This document shows, in pieces, positions 8,112 through 16,051 of a stretch of DNA of 64,000 bases (position 1 is its first letter; each line of letters begins with the position of its first letter). The position numbers were made by a program, and so were the translations under genes. The stretch lies in assembly GCF_018861045.1 (NCBI RefSeq), contig NZ_JAHKQJ010000010.1:496001-560000 (forward strand). Direction: 5' to 3'. This stretch comes from Octadecabacter sp. B2R22. Its GTDB lineage: Bacteria; Pseudomonadota; Alphaproteobacteria; Rhodobacterales; Rhodobacteraceae. The notes beneath the pieces were generated by a model. That model was not told the origin of the DNA. It saw nothing but the letters and a program-made list of their open reading frames with translations, and made no database searches.

Positions 8112-9185
8112 TTATGCCCGCGCCGCGGCGCGTTTTTGTTGCCACTGATCAAGCGCGACCGCGCCCACAATGATGCAGCCAAGAACCATTTCTTGGTAGT
8201 AAGCGCCAAGGCGCAAGAACGTGAAACCCGACGTGATAACGCCGATGATCAGCGCGCCAATAACGGTGCCAATGATCGAACCGCGCCCGCCGAACAAGGA
8301 CACGCCGCCGATGACGGCCATGGCGATCGCCTCAAGCTCATACGACAGGCCCATTCCGGATTGTGCGGTCAGGTTCTTGGACGTCAGGATTACTGCGGCA
8401 AGGCCCGCCAGACCGCCAGCGATCAGATAGACCAGCACAAGGTGGCGCGGCACGTTGATGCCCGACATCCGTGCGGCAGCCTCGTTGGAGCCAATCGCAT
8501 AGGTGTGTTTGCCGTAAACTGTGTAGTTCATGATGAAGTGGAACAGCACCGCGAGCGACAAGAAGATGATAACCGGCATCATGCCTGCGCCAATTTTGGC
8601 GTAGCTTTCTGTCGGAAAAGACACGGGGTTACCCAGTGACCACCACTGTGCGACGCCGCGCGCAAATAGCATCATGCCGAGGGTCGCAATGAAGGGTGGA
8701 ATGCGAGAGTAGGCGACCAATACCCCGTTTATGATGCCGGCGATCATACCGACGCTCAGCCCAACAATAATCGGGACGACGACAGGCAAATCCAAGGCCC
8801 AATCGCCAAAGATCGCTTTTGGGTTCGGGCCGCCGTTCACTTCGGCGACTTGTGCGAAACTCATCGCGATCATGGCCGTTGCGCCCACGACGGACCCTGA
8901 CGACAAATCGATCCCTGCCGTGATGATCACCTGAGTGACGCCAATTGCGATGATACCGATGATCGCGACCTGAATAATAATGATACGAAGACGCGCTTCG
9001 TTAAAGATGCTGTCAAAACGGTCACGTGAGTCAAACAACAGACTTTGCTGCATGAAGATCGCGCCGAGAATTTCAAAGACGATCACGATTAGAATGAGGG
9101 CCGCGAATACGTTTAACTCATTAGGCCATTGGCGTTTGGATTTGTCATACGTCAGGCCGCCTGTGCCTTCACTTGTGTCCGACAT
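8112..9185 (-). CDS. Sugar ABC transporter permease (RbsC-type, inositol)
   Basis: Inner-membrane channel subunit of 357 residues with a polar N-terminal tail of about 25 residues and then roughly eight to ten hydrophobic segments. The cytoplasmic coupling region NEAAARMSGINV is typical of the BPD_transp_2 family. The start has TAGGAGAA at suitable spacing. It follows the binding-protein gene after a 92-base gap that holds a hairpin (9224-9253), and precedes the ATPase by 14 bases. Together with genes at 7318 and 9278 it makes a full importer for an inositol or related polyol. Confidence 0.93.
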   Translation of the reverse strand: MSDTSEGTGGLTYDKSKRQWPNELNVFAALILIVIVFEILGAIFMQQSLLFDSRDRFDSIFNEARLRIIIIQVAIIGIIAIGVTQVIITAGIDLSSGSVVGATAMIAMSFAQVAEVNGGPNPKAIFGDWALDLPVVVPIIVGLSVGMIAGIINGVLVAYSRIPPFIATLGMMLFARGVAQWWSLGNPVSFPTESYAKIGAGMMPVIIFLSLAVLFHFIMNYTVYGKHTYAIGSNEAAARMSGINVPRHLVLVYLIAGGLAGLAAVILTSKNLTAQSGMGLSYELEAIAMAVIGGVSLFGGRGSIIGTVIGALIIGVITSGFTFLRLGAYYQEMVLGCIIVGAVALDQWQQKRAAARA

Positions 9186-9223
9186 CGGTCCGTTCTCCTA
9201 CATGATCGGGGGTGTTGTTTGTG

Positions 9224-9253
9224 GTGCAGGGCCGCATATCAGCAGCCCTGCAC
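9224..9253 (-). other. Intercistronic hairpin after the binding-protein gene
   Basis: GTGCAGGGC (9224-9232) and GCCCTGCAC (9245-9253) form a perfect 9-bp stem with a 12-base loop, 25 bases past the binding-protein stop on the minus strand. With no U-run it looks like a 3'-end stabiliser or partial attenuator that lets the binding protein be made in excess over the membrane subunits. Hairpins in the same place occur after the binding-protein genes at 12041 and 37315. Confidence 0.7.
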
Positions 9254-9277
9254 GGTATCTGAGTCCGCCTGATTGGC

Positions 9278-10216
9278 TTACTGGAGGAAGTCACCGATGT
9301 TGTCTGGTGTCACTAACTTGAACGGGATGAAGACCGTCTGGTCCACGTCGTCGCCGTTGATCAGCGCGATTGCTGTGTCGATGGAACCGGCGCCCTGACC
9401 TGCAAGGTCTTGGAACACTGTGACGTCCATTTCGCCAGCCTGCATGGAGAGCAGAGCGTCGGATGTCGCGTCAACACCACCAACGACAACGTCGTCCATG
9501 GAAATGCCGGCCGCTTTCATCGCCTGAATAGCGCCCAGCGCCATTTCATCGTTGTTGCCGAAAACAGCGTCGAATGGCTCACCGGAGGAAATCCAGTTTG
9601 TCATCAGATCGTTTGCTTCATCGCGAGACCAGTTTGCAGTCTGCTCGTCGATCAGAGTGATGAAGTTACACATGTCCATGCCGATAACGTCATGGAAATC
9701 CTTGGAGCGCTGAACAGCCGCTTGGTTAGAAAGCTGACCCATCAACATGTACGCAGTCGCGCCGCCGGATTTACCTTCAGCACGCAGCTGACGACACATC
9801 TGGAACGCGGCCAAAGTACCGGATTCGATTTCGTTAGATGCTACGAACGCCTGACCTTCTGGCAGTGTGTCCATGTTAACGGGCTGACGGTTCACGTAGA
9901 CCAGCGGAATGCCTGCAGCAGCTGCTGCGTTGGACATGGCTTCGGTTGCGTTTGTGTCAACTGCGTTCACGATGATCGCATCAACGCCAGACGCGATGAA
10001 GTTGTTGATCTGGTCGAGCTGCTTTGCAACGTCGTCTGTCGCATCTTCGATCTGTAAAGACACGCCATCCAGCATTTCTTCGTGTGCTGTCATGCCGTTG
10101 CGCATGACGGTCAGGCCGTTGTCGTCGAAACGCGCAACGGATACACCGATTTGCTGCGCCATAGCCGATGTTCCCATCAGCATTGTCAGGCCTGCGGCCA
10201 TAAATAGCTTGTTCAT
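9278..10216 (-). CDS. Periplasmic sugar-binding protein (inositol-type, LacI-fold)
   Basis: Type-1 periplasmic binding protein that delivers the sugar to the importer. It has 312 residues. The N-terminus is a signal peptide with a short basic start, hydrophobic core and AMA cleavage motif near residue 20 (mature start QQIGVS). The ribose-binding-like segments ASGVDAIIVNAVD and FGNNDEMALG are clear. The ATG at 10216 is preceded by GGGAGG, while a longer frame to 10255 would bury the signal peptide. It follows the iolI-like gene in the same leftward operon. Inositol is the expected ligand because every neighbour is an inositol gene, but a related polyol cannot be excluded. Confidence 0.92.
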   Translation of the reverse strand: MNKLFMAAGLTMLMGTSAMAQQIGVSVARFDDNGLTVMRNGMTAHEEMLDGVSLQIEDATDDVAKQLDQINNFIASGVDAIIVNAVDTNATEAMSNAAAAAGIPLVYVNRQPVNMDTLPEGQAFVASNEIESGTLAAFQMCRQLRAEGKSGGATAYMLMGQLSNQAAVQRSKDFHDVIGMDMCNFITLIDEQTANWSRDEANDLMTNWISSGEPFDAVFGNNDEMALGAIQAMKAAGISMDDVVVGGVDATSDALLSMQAGEMDVTVFQDLAGQGAGSIDTAIALINGDDVDQTVFIPFKLVTPDNIGDFLQ

Positions 10217-10298
10217 TGGTTTCCTCCCAAAAATCGTGCCCGGCACACGGTTCATTTCCCGGGGCCCTCTTTGACAAGGGCTTTCACTTCACATCTCC

Positions 10299-11117
10299 TC
10301 AGGCCTCCCTTTCGGCGATTTGAGCAGTTATGAATTTCGTTGACTCAGCGATGTTTGCGGCTGGGTTTTCCAGTGCATGAACGTCGGCTGAAAAAGCCTC
10401 AAAAGAATATGGGCCAGTATAGCCTTGCGCCCGCAGTTCAGCGATTTGCGCAATATTTCCGAGGCGGTCTTGGTCATCGACCAGCCCGCGCATGTCGTCC
10501 GTCATGTCGTCAAACTTCACGTGAGGGTCTGTCACGCCAGAGATGTGAACGATCTTGGTTTCTGCGGCGAAAACTTCGGTTTCACCCGACAGCGCATGAT
10601 GAAACGTATCGTGGATCAGCGCGAAACACGTAGGGTTCTGCATTTCGTCCAATACGGTGCGCACATCTGCTTTTAGTCGCAAGCTGGCGTTGGGGAACCC
10701 TAGCGGTTCGATCAATCCTGTGATGCCTGAGTGTTCAAACAACGGCAGCAACGCGGTCAGTGTACCGCGCAATTGGTCCTGTTGGACCTGACGCGGTACT
10801 GGGCTGTCCTGGATGCGTGGGATGAGCGCGATGGCCTCGGCGCCGCACTCTTGAGCAAGCGCGATCAGGTCCCGCACTTTGTCGCGGCTTTCTGTGTCGT
10901 TGTCGTTGAAGCCATAGACTTCGGCCAAGGCCAGAATGCGCAACGCCTTGCGGGCGGCGGCGTCGCGGATCATCGCCGGTGCCGCGCTATCAAACAAAGG
11001 CGTCGCCAAGTCATTGCGCAGCTCGATACCGACACAACCCATTTCAACAGCCGCATCCATGGCCGCGAGCGTCGCGGCGTGAGGCATAGTTTGATGGTTT
11101 AGACCGATAGGAAACAT
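10299..11117 (-). CDS. iolI: 2-keto-myo-inositol isomerase IolI-like TIM-barrel protein
   Basis: Sugar-phosphate-isomerase/epimerase-family (xylose-isomerase-like) barrel of 272 residues, close to the usual 278 of IolI. It probably interconverts inososes, opening entry for D-chiro-inositol. IolI-like landmarks are IELRND near residue 34, an acidic metal ligand region LIEPLGFP, HDTFHHALSG with paired histidines, and SFEAFSADVH near the C-terminus with a metal-binding Glu. It is the first gene of the leftward operon with the ABC importer and lacI. The promoter region carries the LacI-type palindrome at 11168. Hydroxypyruvate isomerase is the main alternative within the family; context favours IolI. 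Confidence 0.8.
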   Translation of the reverse strand: MFPIGLNHQTMPHAATLAAMDAAVEMGCVGIELRNDLATPLFDSAAPAMIRDAAARKALRILALAEVYGFNDNDTESRDKVRDLIALAQECGAEAIALIPRIQDSPVPRQVQQDQLRGTLTALLPLFEHSGITGLIEPLGFPNASLRLKADVRTVLDEMQNPTCFALIHDTFHHALSGETEVFAAETKIVHISGVTDPHVKFDDMTDDMRGLVDDQDRLGNIAQIAELRAQGYTGPYSFEAFSADVHALENPAANIAESTKFITAQIAEREA

Positions 11118-11145
11118 TCAGTGGCAGCCCTTTGATTCGGGGACC

Positions 11146-11183
11146 AGTCTAGTTCGGATGGAAATTTTTGCAACCGGTTGCAG
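11146..11183 (-). promoter_or_regulatory. Probable LacI-type operator and promoter of the iolI/ABC/lacI operon
   Basis: Positions 11168-11183 read TTGCAACCGGTTGCAG, identical to the palindrome at 2874-2889 except for the last base. On the minus strand the half-site TTGCAA (11168-11173) can serve as -35 and TAGACT (11146-11151) as -10, with a 16-base spacer, so repressor binding would overlap the promoter. It is about 50 bases upstream of the iolI start. The near-identical copy is seen directly; the promoter assignment is inference. Confidence 0.75.
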
Positions 11184-11392
11184 TTTTGAGGCTGGACGGC
11201 TGAAAAAGCGTTCCGAAAACGAGGCGGAGGGGCCCCAATAGTGGCACGTGTCGTCTGCTGGCGCTGTCAATCACAGCTTCGACGGTGACAAATAGGGCTA
11301 ATTGTTAAGAGAGTATTCTTTGTGCGCCGCCTCCAAGGAGGAGCGGGCAATGTGACAAACGGCGGCCGCCATGGATCGGTTTGTGGCTGGGT

Positions 11393-11788
11393 TTAGGCCC
11401 TAAGGATGGCGGTTGCTTCGACTTCAACCTTGAATTCTTTGCGGGTGAAGCCGCTCACGATCAGGAGCGTTGATGCTGGTCGCACAGTGACCCCGTCGAG
11501 CCATGCATCACGCACGGCCATATAGTCAGCGAAATAAGAGCGATCGGTGACGAAAGCGCTGAGACGTACAACATCTTTGGGGCCGCACCCTGCGTCTTTC
11601 AGGATCGCGGAAATGTTAGCAAAACACTGTTCGGCCTGCGTGCGCACGTCGTCGGCACAGCTGCCATCCGGCGCAAGCCCGAGCTGCCCTGACGTGACAA
11701 TCAAATGGCCGACCGGCCCGCTTTTGATCCCGTGGTTGTAGTCGCCAAACGGTGGGGCAATTGTGGTTGGGTTTATGGCCTGTGTCAT
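11393..11788 (-). CDS. RidA/YjgF-family protein
   Basis: Rid-family protein of 131 residues, the usual size, probably forming a trimer with clefts between subunits. Members hydrolyse reactive enamines and imines, and some (RutC type) act inside pyrimidine degradation. The segments SGQLGLAPDG, QCFANISAILKDAG and RPASTLLIVSG match the family core, with the Arg of RPAST in the position of the substrate-binding arginine. The final Glu region EVEATAI is typical. ATG at 11788 is chosen because the family starts there; the frame is open 21 codons further. It is divergent from the ABC/deaminase operon at 12041 and shares its promoter region. I infer that it works on a labile intermediate of that pathway. 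Confidence 0.88.
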   Translation of the reverse strand: MTQAINPTTIAPPFGDYNHGIKSGPVGHLIVTSGQLGLAPDGSCADDVRTQAEQCFANISAILKDAGCGPKDVVRLSAFVTDRSYFADYMAVRDAWLDGVTVRPASTLLIVSGFTRKEFKVEVEATAILRA

Positions 11789-11821
11789 GATCTTGGACGC
11801 CTCTAGGTATGACTTAGAATC

Positions 11822-11834
11822 GGCATGTGATGCC
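11822..11834. promoter_or_regulatory. Inverted repeat in the ridA / ABC divergent promoter region
   Basis: GGCAT-GTG-ATGCC (11822-11834) is a perfect 5-3-5 inverted repeat about 35 bases upstream of the RidA start and about 200 upstream of the binding-protein start. It could be an operator for an unlinked regulator, since no regulator gene lies in this cluster. It is short enough to be chance. Confidence 0.3.
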
Positions 11835-12040
11835 ATTTTGTGCGGATACAAGCATAGGGTGTGCCTCTAAACGCAGCACTCCCAAATAGATGGTGCTCGT
11901 TTTTTGTACAGCTCGGGGCGGGGCGCTCAAAAATTAACCTATTCTTAGTATCTCATCGCAAACGCAGTCCTTTGGTTCGTGCGATCCCGCGCGACGCCTC
12001 GTTAGTTTCATCCGTGACCTTTCACCCATGGAGACTTTCA

Positions 12041-13036
12041 ATGACCCTTAAGCAAACAATCACTGTCGCCTCGTTGGCAGCCATGACGGCAAGCAACGCG
12101 TTCGCTCAAGACCTGACGCCCGTTACATTCGGGACCAACTGGCTTGCCCAAGCTGAACACGGTGGTTTCTATCAGGCCGTGGCTGACGGCACCTACGCTG
12201 AATGCGGCTTGGACGTGACTATCGTGTCTGGCGGGCCGCAGGTGAACAACCGCGCGTTAATGTTGGCTGGCCGCATTGACTACCACATGGGCGGCGATCT
12301 GTTGCAGGCGTTCAACGCGGCCAAGGAAGGCATTCCTGTGGTTGCTGTTATGGCCACGTTCCAGAAACACCCGCAGGTCATCATTTCACACCCTGGCCAA
12401 GCCGAGACCTTTGAAGACCTGCGCGACCTCACGCTGTTGATCGGCGACAACGGGTTCACGTCTTATTACCAATGGATGATGGCTGAGTACGGCTTCACAG
12501 TTGAACAACGCGAACCCTACACCTTCAACCCTGCGCCTTTTGTGGCGGATGAAACCAAAGCCATGCAGGGCTACCTGTCGTCCGAACCCTACGTGATCGA
12601 AAACGAAGCGGGTTTCGTCCCTGACACGTTCCTGATCGCGGATGCTGGGTATTCGACCTACGCCACAACGGTTGAAACTATGGCAGACACCATTGCTGAA
12701 AACCCTGAACAGGTTGCTTGTTTCGTCGAAGGTTCGATCACTGGATGGTACAACTACCTTTACAACGATCACTCCGCGGCGGACGCCATGATCATGGAAG
12801 CCAATCCTGACATGACCCCTGACAAGATCGAATATGCGATCGGGAAAATGTTGTCCGAAGGTATCGTGGACAGCGGTGATGCGCTCGAACTTGGTATCGG
12901 TGCGATGACCGATGAGAAGATCGAAGACTTCTACAACAAGATGGTCGAAGCCGGCGTGATCGAGGCTGGTCTGGATTATTCTGCCGCCTACACAACGCAG
13001 TTCGTGAACGCGATGCTGGGCATGGACCTTAGATAA
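12041..13036 (+). CDS. NMT1/THI5-like ABC transporter substrate-binding protein
   Basis: Periplasmic binding protein of 331 residues in the family that binds thiamine pyrimidines, sulfonates, nitrate and other small heterocycles or acids. The signal peptide covers about residues 1-21 (NAFA then QDLTP). The family opening VTFGTNWLAQAEHGGFYQAVADG follows in pieces near residues 25-48, and FEDLRDLTLLIGDNG lies near 130. GGAG at 12030-12033 sits seven bases before the ATG. The open frame begins 180 bases earlier, but that stretch has no signal peptide and is promoter-like. A strong hairpin (13060-13087) separates it from the ATPase gene. The enzymes downstream suggest a pyrimidine- or hydantoin-like ligand; that is inference. 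Confidence 0.9.
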   Translation: MTLKQTITVASLAAMTASNAFAQDLTPVTFGTNWLAQAEHGGFYQAVADGTYAECGLDVTIVSGGPQVNNRALMLAGRIDYHMGGDLLQAFNAAKEGIPVVAVMATFQKHPQVIISHPGQAETFEDLRDLTLLIGDNGFTSYYQWMMAEYGFTVEQREPYTFNPAPFVADETKAMQGYLSSEPYVIENEAGFVPDTFLIADAGYSTYATTVETMADTIAENPEQVACFVEGSITGWYNYLYNDHSAADAMIMEANPDMTPDKIEYAIGKMLSEGIVDSGDALELGIGAMTDEKIEDFYNKMVEAGVIEAGLDYSAAYTTQFVNAMLGMDLR

Positions 13037-13059
13037 GTCGTCGAACTTAAGATGTCGCG

Positions 13060-13087
13060 AGCAGGGGCGGGATTTTTCGCCCTTGCT
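13060..13087 (+). other. Intercistronic hairpin after the NMT1-type binding-protein gene
   Basis: AGCAGGGGCG (13060-13069) and CGCCCTTGCT (13078-13087) pair over ten positions with one G-U, enclosing an eight-base loop that contains TTTTT. It begins 23 bases after the binding-protein stop. The T-run lies in the loop, not after the stem, so this is more likely a processing or stability element than a full terminator. Confidence 0.7.
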
Positions 13088-13107
13088 ACCCTTCGAGAAA
13101 GCAAGAC

Positions 13108-13914
13108 ATGTCAGATCATTCCTTAATACCGCCGATGGGGCAGCGCGACGAACTGCTCCGAATGACCGACGTCGACAAGGTCTTTAATGGCAACGTCGAA
13201 GCGCTCAAGAACTTGAATCTGACTGTTAATCAGGGCGATTTTATTTCGCTCCTCGGACCATCGGGCTGCGGTAAGTCCACGGCGCTGCGCCTTATTGCAG
13301 GCCTGATGCGTCAGACCTCGGGGCAGATAAAATGGAACGGTGGTTTGAATGAGGGCGACCTTGGTGTCGTGTTTCAAGAACCGACCTTGATGCCTTGGGC
13401 GACGGTGGAACAAAACGCCTGGCTGCCACACCGCTTGCGCGGCAAGTCCCTTGACGATGTGCGTGGCGATATCATGTGGGCGCTCAAGATGGTGGGGTTG
13501 GAAAAGTTCCAAAAATCCTACCCGCGTGAACTGTCTGGTGGCATGAAAATGCGAGTGTCGATTGCACGTGCGCTTGTGACACAGCCACGGTTGATCCTGA
13601 TGGATGAACCCTTTGCTGCGCTTGATGAAATCACGCGCCACAAGTTGAATAACGACCTTCTGATGTTGCGTGACAAGCTTAAGTGCACCGTCATTTTCGT
13701 GACCCATTCGGTTTTTGAATCTGTGTTCCTGTCTGACCGTATCGTCGTTATGGCCGCGCGTCCGGGGCGGGTTTCGGCAGAGGTTTCCGTTGATGCTCCT
13801 TATCCACGAACAGAAGAGTTCCGCACCTCGGCGCAATACGCCGAACTATGCCGAAAGGCGTCCGATGCTCTGCATGGTGCGATGAACCAACATGGCGAAA
13901 GGGCATCCGCATGA
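13108..13914 (+). CDS. ABC transporter ATP-binding protein (nitrate/taurine/pyrimidine type)
   Basis: ATPase of 268 residues for the NMT1-type importer. Walker A GPSGCGKST lies near residue 51, the Q-loop VFQEPTLMPW near 91, the signature LSGGMKMRVS near 145, Walker B LILMDEPFAALDE near 165, and the switch His in FVTHSVFES. The Q-loop sequence and the SGGM signature are typical of the TauB/SsuB/ThiZ group. The ribosome site is weak. Its stop overlaps the permease start (ATGA at 13911-13914). Confidence 0.92.
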   Translation: MSDHSLIPPMGQRDELLRMTDVDKVFNGNVEALKNLNLTVNQGDFISLLGPSGCGKSTALRLIAGLMRQTSGQIKWNGGLNEGDLGVVFQEPTLMPWATVEQNAWLPHRLRGKSLDDVRGDIMWALKMVGLEKFQKSYPRELSGGMKMRVSIARALVTQPRLILMDEPFAALDEITRHKLNNDLLMLRDKLKCTVIFVTHSVFESVFLSDRIVVMAARPGRVSAEVSVDAPYPRTEEFRTSAQYAELCRKASDALHGAMNQHGERASA

Positions 13915-14771
13915 GCGCCCCAGAGATGCACGCAACACAGGCCCCCGTGGTCGATCTAGAAGAACTCCAGCACGCCCGCGCGCAGCGCCGCGACAAAATC
14001 GCGAAGTGGTCGTTGCCTATTCTGATGCTCGGGCTTGCGATTTTCCTATGGGACAGAATTGTTGTCTGGAACGAGATCCCACACTACATCCTGCCGGGTC
14101 CGGGACTAGTAATTCAGACCTTGATTGAAGATTGGGGCATGTTGTCGGACGCGCTTTGGGTTACTCTTAAAATTACGCTGATGGCCCTTGGTGTGGCCGT
14201 TGTTGGCGGTGTCGGCTTGGCGGTTTTGTTTACCCAGTCACGCTACTTTGAAATGGCATTTTACCCTTTCGCAGTCATCTTGCAGGTCACGCCCGTGGTG
14301 TCGATTGCACCGCTGATCTTTATCTATGTGGACAGCCGCCTTGCGGGGCTATTGTTGTGCGCGTGGATCGTGGCGTTCTTTCCGATCCTGTCCAACACAA
14401 CGCTTGGTCTAAATTCGACGGATCACAACTTGCGCGATCTGTATAAAATTTATGGGGCGACCCGCTGGCAGCGTTTGCGGTATCTGCAACTGCCGACCGC
14501 ACTGCCGTATTTCCTTGGCGGATTGCGGATTGCGGGGGGGCTATCCCTTATCGGGGCCGTTGTCGCCGAGTATGTTGCAGGCACGGGCGGGATCGGATCA
14601 GGCCTTGCGTTTCGTATCTTGGAAGCGGGCTATCGTCTCAATATTCCGCGTATGTTCGCGGCACTCATTCTGATCGCGGCAACAGGTGTGGTGATCTTCA
14701 CTTTTGCTTCCTTACTTAGTCACGCGCTTTTGCACAAATGGCATGAAAGCGCCATCAAACGGGAGAATTAA
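13911..14771 (+). CDS. ABC transporter permease (TauC/SsuC/ThiX type)
   Basis: Inner-membrane permease of 286 residues with a hydrophilic N-terminal tail of about 35 residues and six or so hydrophobic segments. The coupling loop between about residues 165 and 200 contains LRDLYKIYGATRWQRLRYLQLP in family form, ahead of the GGLRIAGGLSLIGAVVAEY segment. The open frame starts at 13848, but ATG at 13911 gives the ATGA overlap with the ATPase. The stop shares one base with the start of the deaminase gene (TAATG at 14769-14773), so transporter and enzymes are one transcript. Confidence 0.92.
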   Translation: MSAPEMHATQAPVVDLEELQHARAQRRDKIAKWSLPILMLGLAIFLWDRIVVWNEIPHYILPGPGLVIQTLIEDWGMLSDALWVTLKITLMALGVAVVGGVGLAVLFTQSRYFEMAFYPFAVILQVTPVVSIAPLIFIYVDSRLAGLLLCAWIVAFFPILSNTTLGLNSTDHNLRDLYKIYGATRWQRLRYLQLPTALPYFLGGLRIAGGLSLIGAVVAEYVAGTGGIGSGLAFRILEAGYRLNIPRMFAALILIAATGVVIFTFASLLSHALLHKWHESAIKREN

Positions 14772-16051
14772 TGGAATTTTGCGTTTTGCCCAGCGGCGCG
14801 AAGACCCTTCGAAATGTCACTGTCCCAGCCTGCCTGATCGGGCAAGACGGTGACCTAATAACCACAGACCTGACCATCACGGATGGTTTGATTACATCAA
14901 CGGACGCTGGGCAACCGGCCGAAACTGTAATCGATATGAAAGGCGCAATGGCTTTGCCGTGCTTTGTCGATATGCATACGCATCTGGACAAGGGGCACAT
15001 TTGGCCGCGTGCGTCCAACCCTGACGGGTCCTTTATGGGCGCGTTGACGACGGTCCACGCCGACCACGTAAACTGGAGCGCTGACGACGTAGAAGCGCGA
15101 ATGGATTTCGCCCTTCGGTGTGCCTATGCCCACGGCACTAAGGCTATTCGCACTCATATCGATAGCGCCGATGATCTTGCGGCATCGTCTTTCGAAGTGG
15201 TCTTAAAGTTGCAGGAAAAGTGGGCGGGTAAGATCAGCCTTCAGGCCTCCTGCCTCGTGGCGATTGATCGCGTGTTTCGCGAAGACGGCATCTTTCCCGA
15301 TATTGCTAAAATCGTTGCGGACACGGGAAACATCCTAGGCGCTGTGACGTATCCTGTGCCCGACCTTCAAGACCGATTGAACGACTTTTTCCATTTCGCA
15401 CAAACCTATGATCTGGACGTTGATTTCCATGTCGATGAAACGAACGATCCGACCTCTGATACCCTGCGCACGATTGCTGAAACGGTTCTCGCTTTGGGGT
15501 TCAAGAACAAGGTCACCGTTGGGCACTGCTGTTCGATTTCTGTCATGCCGGATGATGTTGCGCACGAAATTATCGCGTTGGTCGCCAAGGCTGGTCTGCA
15601 TGTCGTGTCTTTGCCGATGTGCAACATGTATCTGCAAGACCGCGAGGCAGGGCGCACCCCGCGCTGGCGCGGCGTTACGATGGCTCATGAGCTTAAAGCG
15701 GCGGGCGTCAACGTGTCCTTCGCATCCGACAACACACGCGACCCGTTCTATGCCTACGGTGATCTCGATATGATTGAAGTCATGCGCGAAGCCACCCGCA
15801 TTTGCCATCTGGATCACGGACTGAGGGATTGGCCCGCGTCTTTTGTGGCCAACCCTGCTGCGGCCTGCGGTTTAGAGGCGCCAAGTCTGAACGTTGGCGC
15901 ACCTGCTGATCTGATCCTATGTAACGCGCGATCCTGGACCGAGTTTTTCTCGCGCCCACAGTCTGACCGGATCGTGTTGCGCAACGGTGATCCGATCGAC
16001 CGTACTCTGCCTTCTTATTCCGAACTCGATCCAATTGTGAGCAAGCCATGA
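14771..16051 (+). CDS. Cytosine-deaminase-like amidohydrolase
   Basis: Cytoplasmic metal-dependent amidohydrolase of 426 residues in the CodA / N-isopropylammelide group. It removes an amino group, or opens an amidine, on a nitrogen heterocycle. All expected metal and catalytic positions are visible: the HxH of DMHTHLDKGH near residue 70, the H-x-x-E of HVDETNDP near 218, the His of VGHCCS near 249, and the Asp of ASDNTRDPF near 318. It is coupled to the permease by TAATG and to the FAD oxidase by ATGA, so its substrate is probably what the importer brings in. True cytosine deaminase is possible, but cytosine catabolism would not need the oxidase and oxygenase that follow. Confidence 0.85.
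   Translation: MEFCVLPSGAKTLRNVTVPACLIGQDGDLITTDLTITDGLITSTDAGQPAETVIDMKGAMALPCFVDMHTHLDKGHIWPRASNPDGSFMGALTTVHADHVNWSADDVEARMDFALRCAYAHGTKAIRTHIDSADDLAASSFEVVLKLQEKWAGKISLQASCLVAIDRVFREDGIFPDIAKIVADTGNILGAVTYPVPDLQDRLNDFFHFAQTYDLDVDFHVDETNDPTSDTLRTIAETVLALGFKNKVTVGHCCSISVMPDDVAHEIIALVAKAGLHVVSLPMCNMYLQDREAGRTPRWRGVTMAHELKAAGVNVSFASDNTRDPFYAYGDLDMIEVMREATRICHLDHGLRDWPASFVANPAAACGLEAPSLNVGAPADLILCNARSWTEFFSRPQSDRIVLRNGDPIDRTLPSYSELDPIVSKP

Noticed and set aside
11330-11355. A strong ribosome-site-like AAGGAGG followed by ATG TGA, and a 14-codon GTG frame, in the gap between the iolI and RidA genes
   Set aside because: The ATG is followed at once by a stop, the GTG frame is tiny, and neither points to an adjacent rightward gene. 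It may be chance or an old remnant, so no gene is called.
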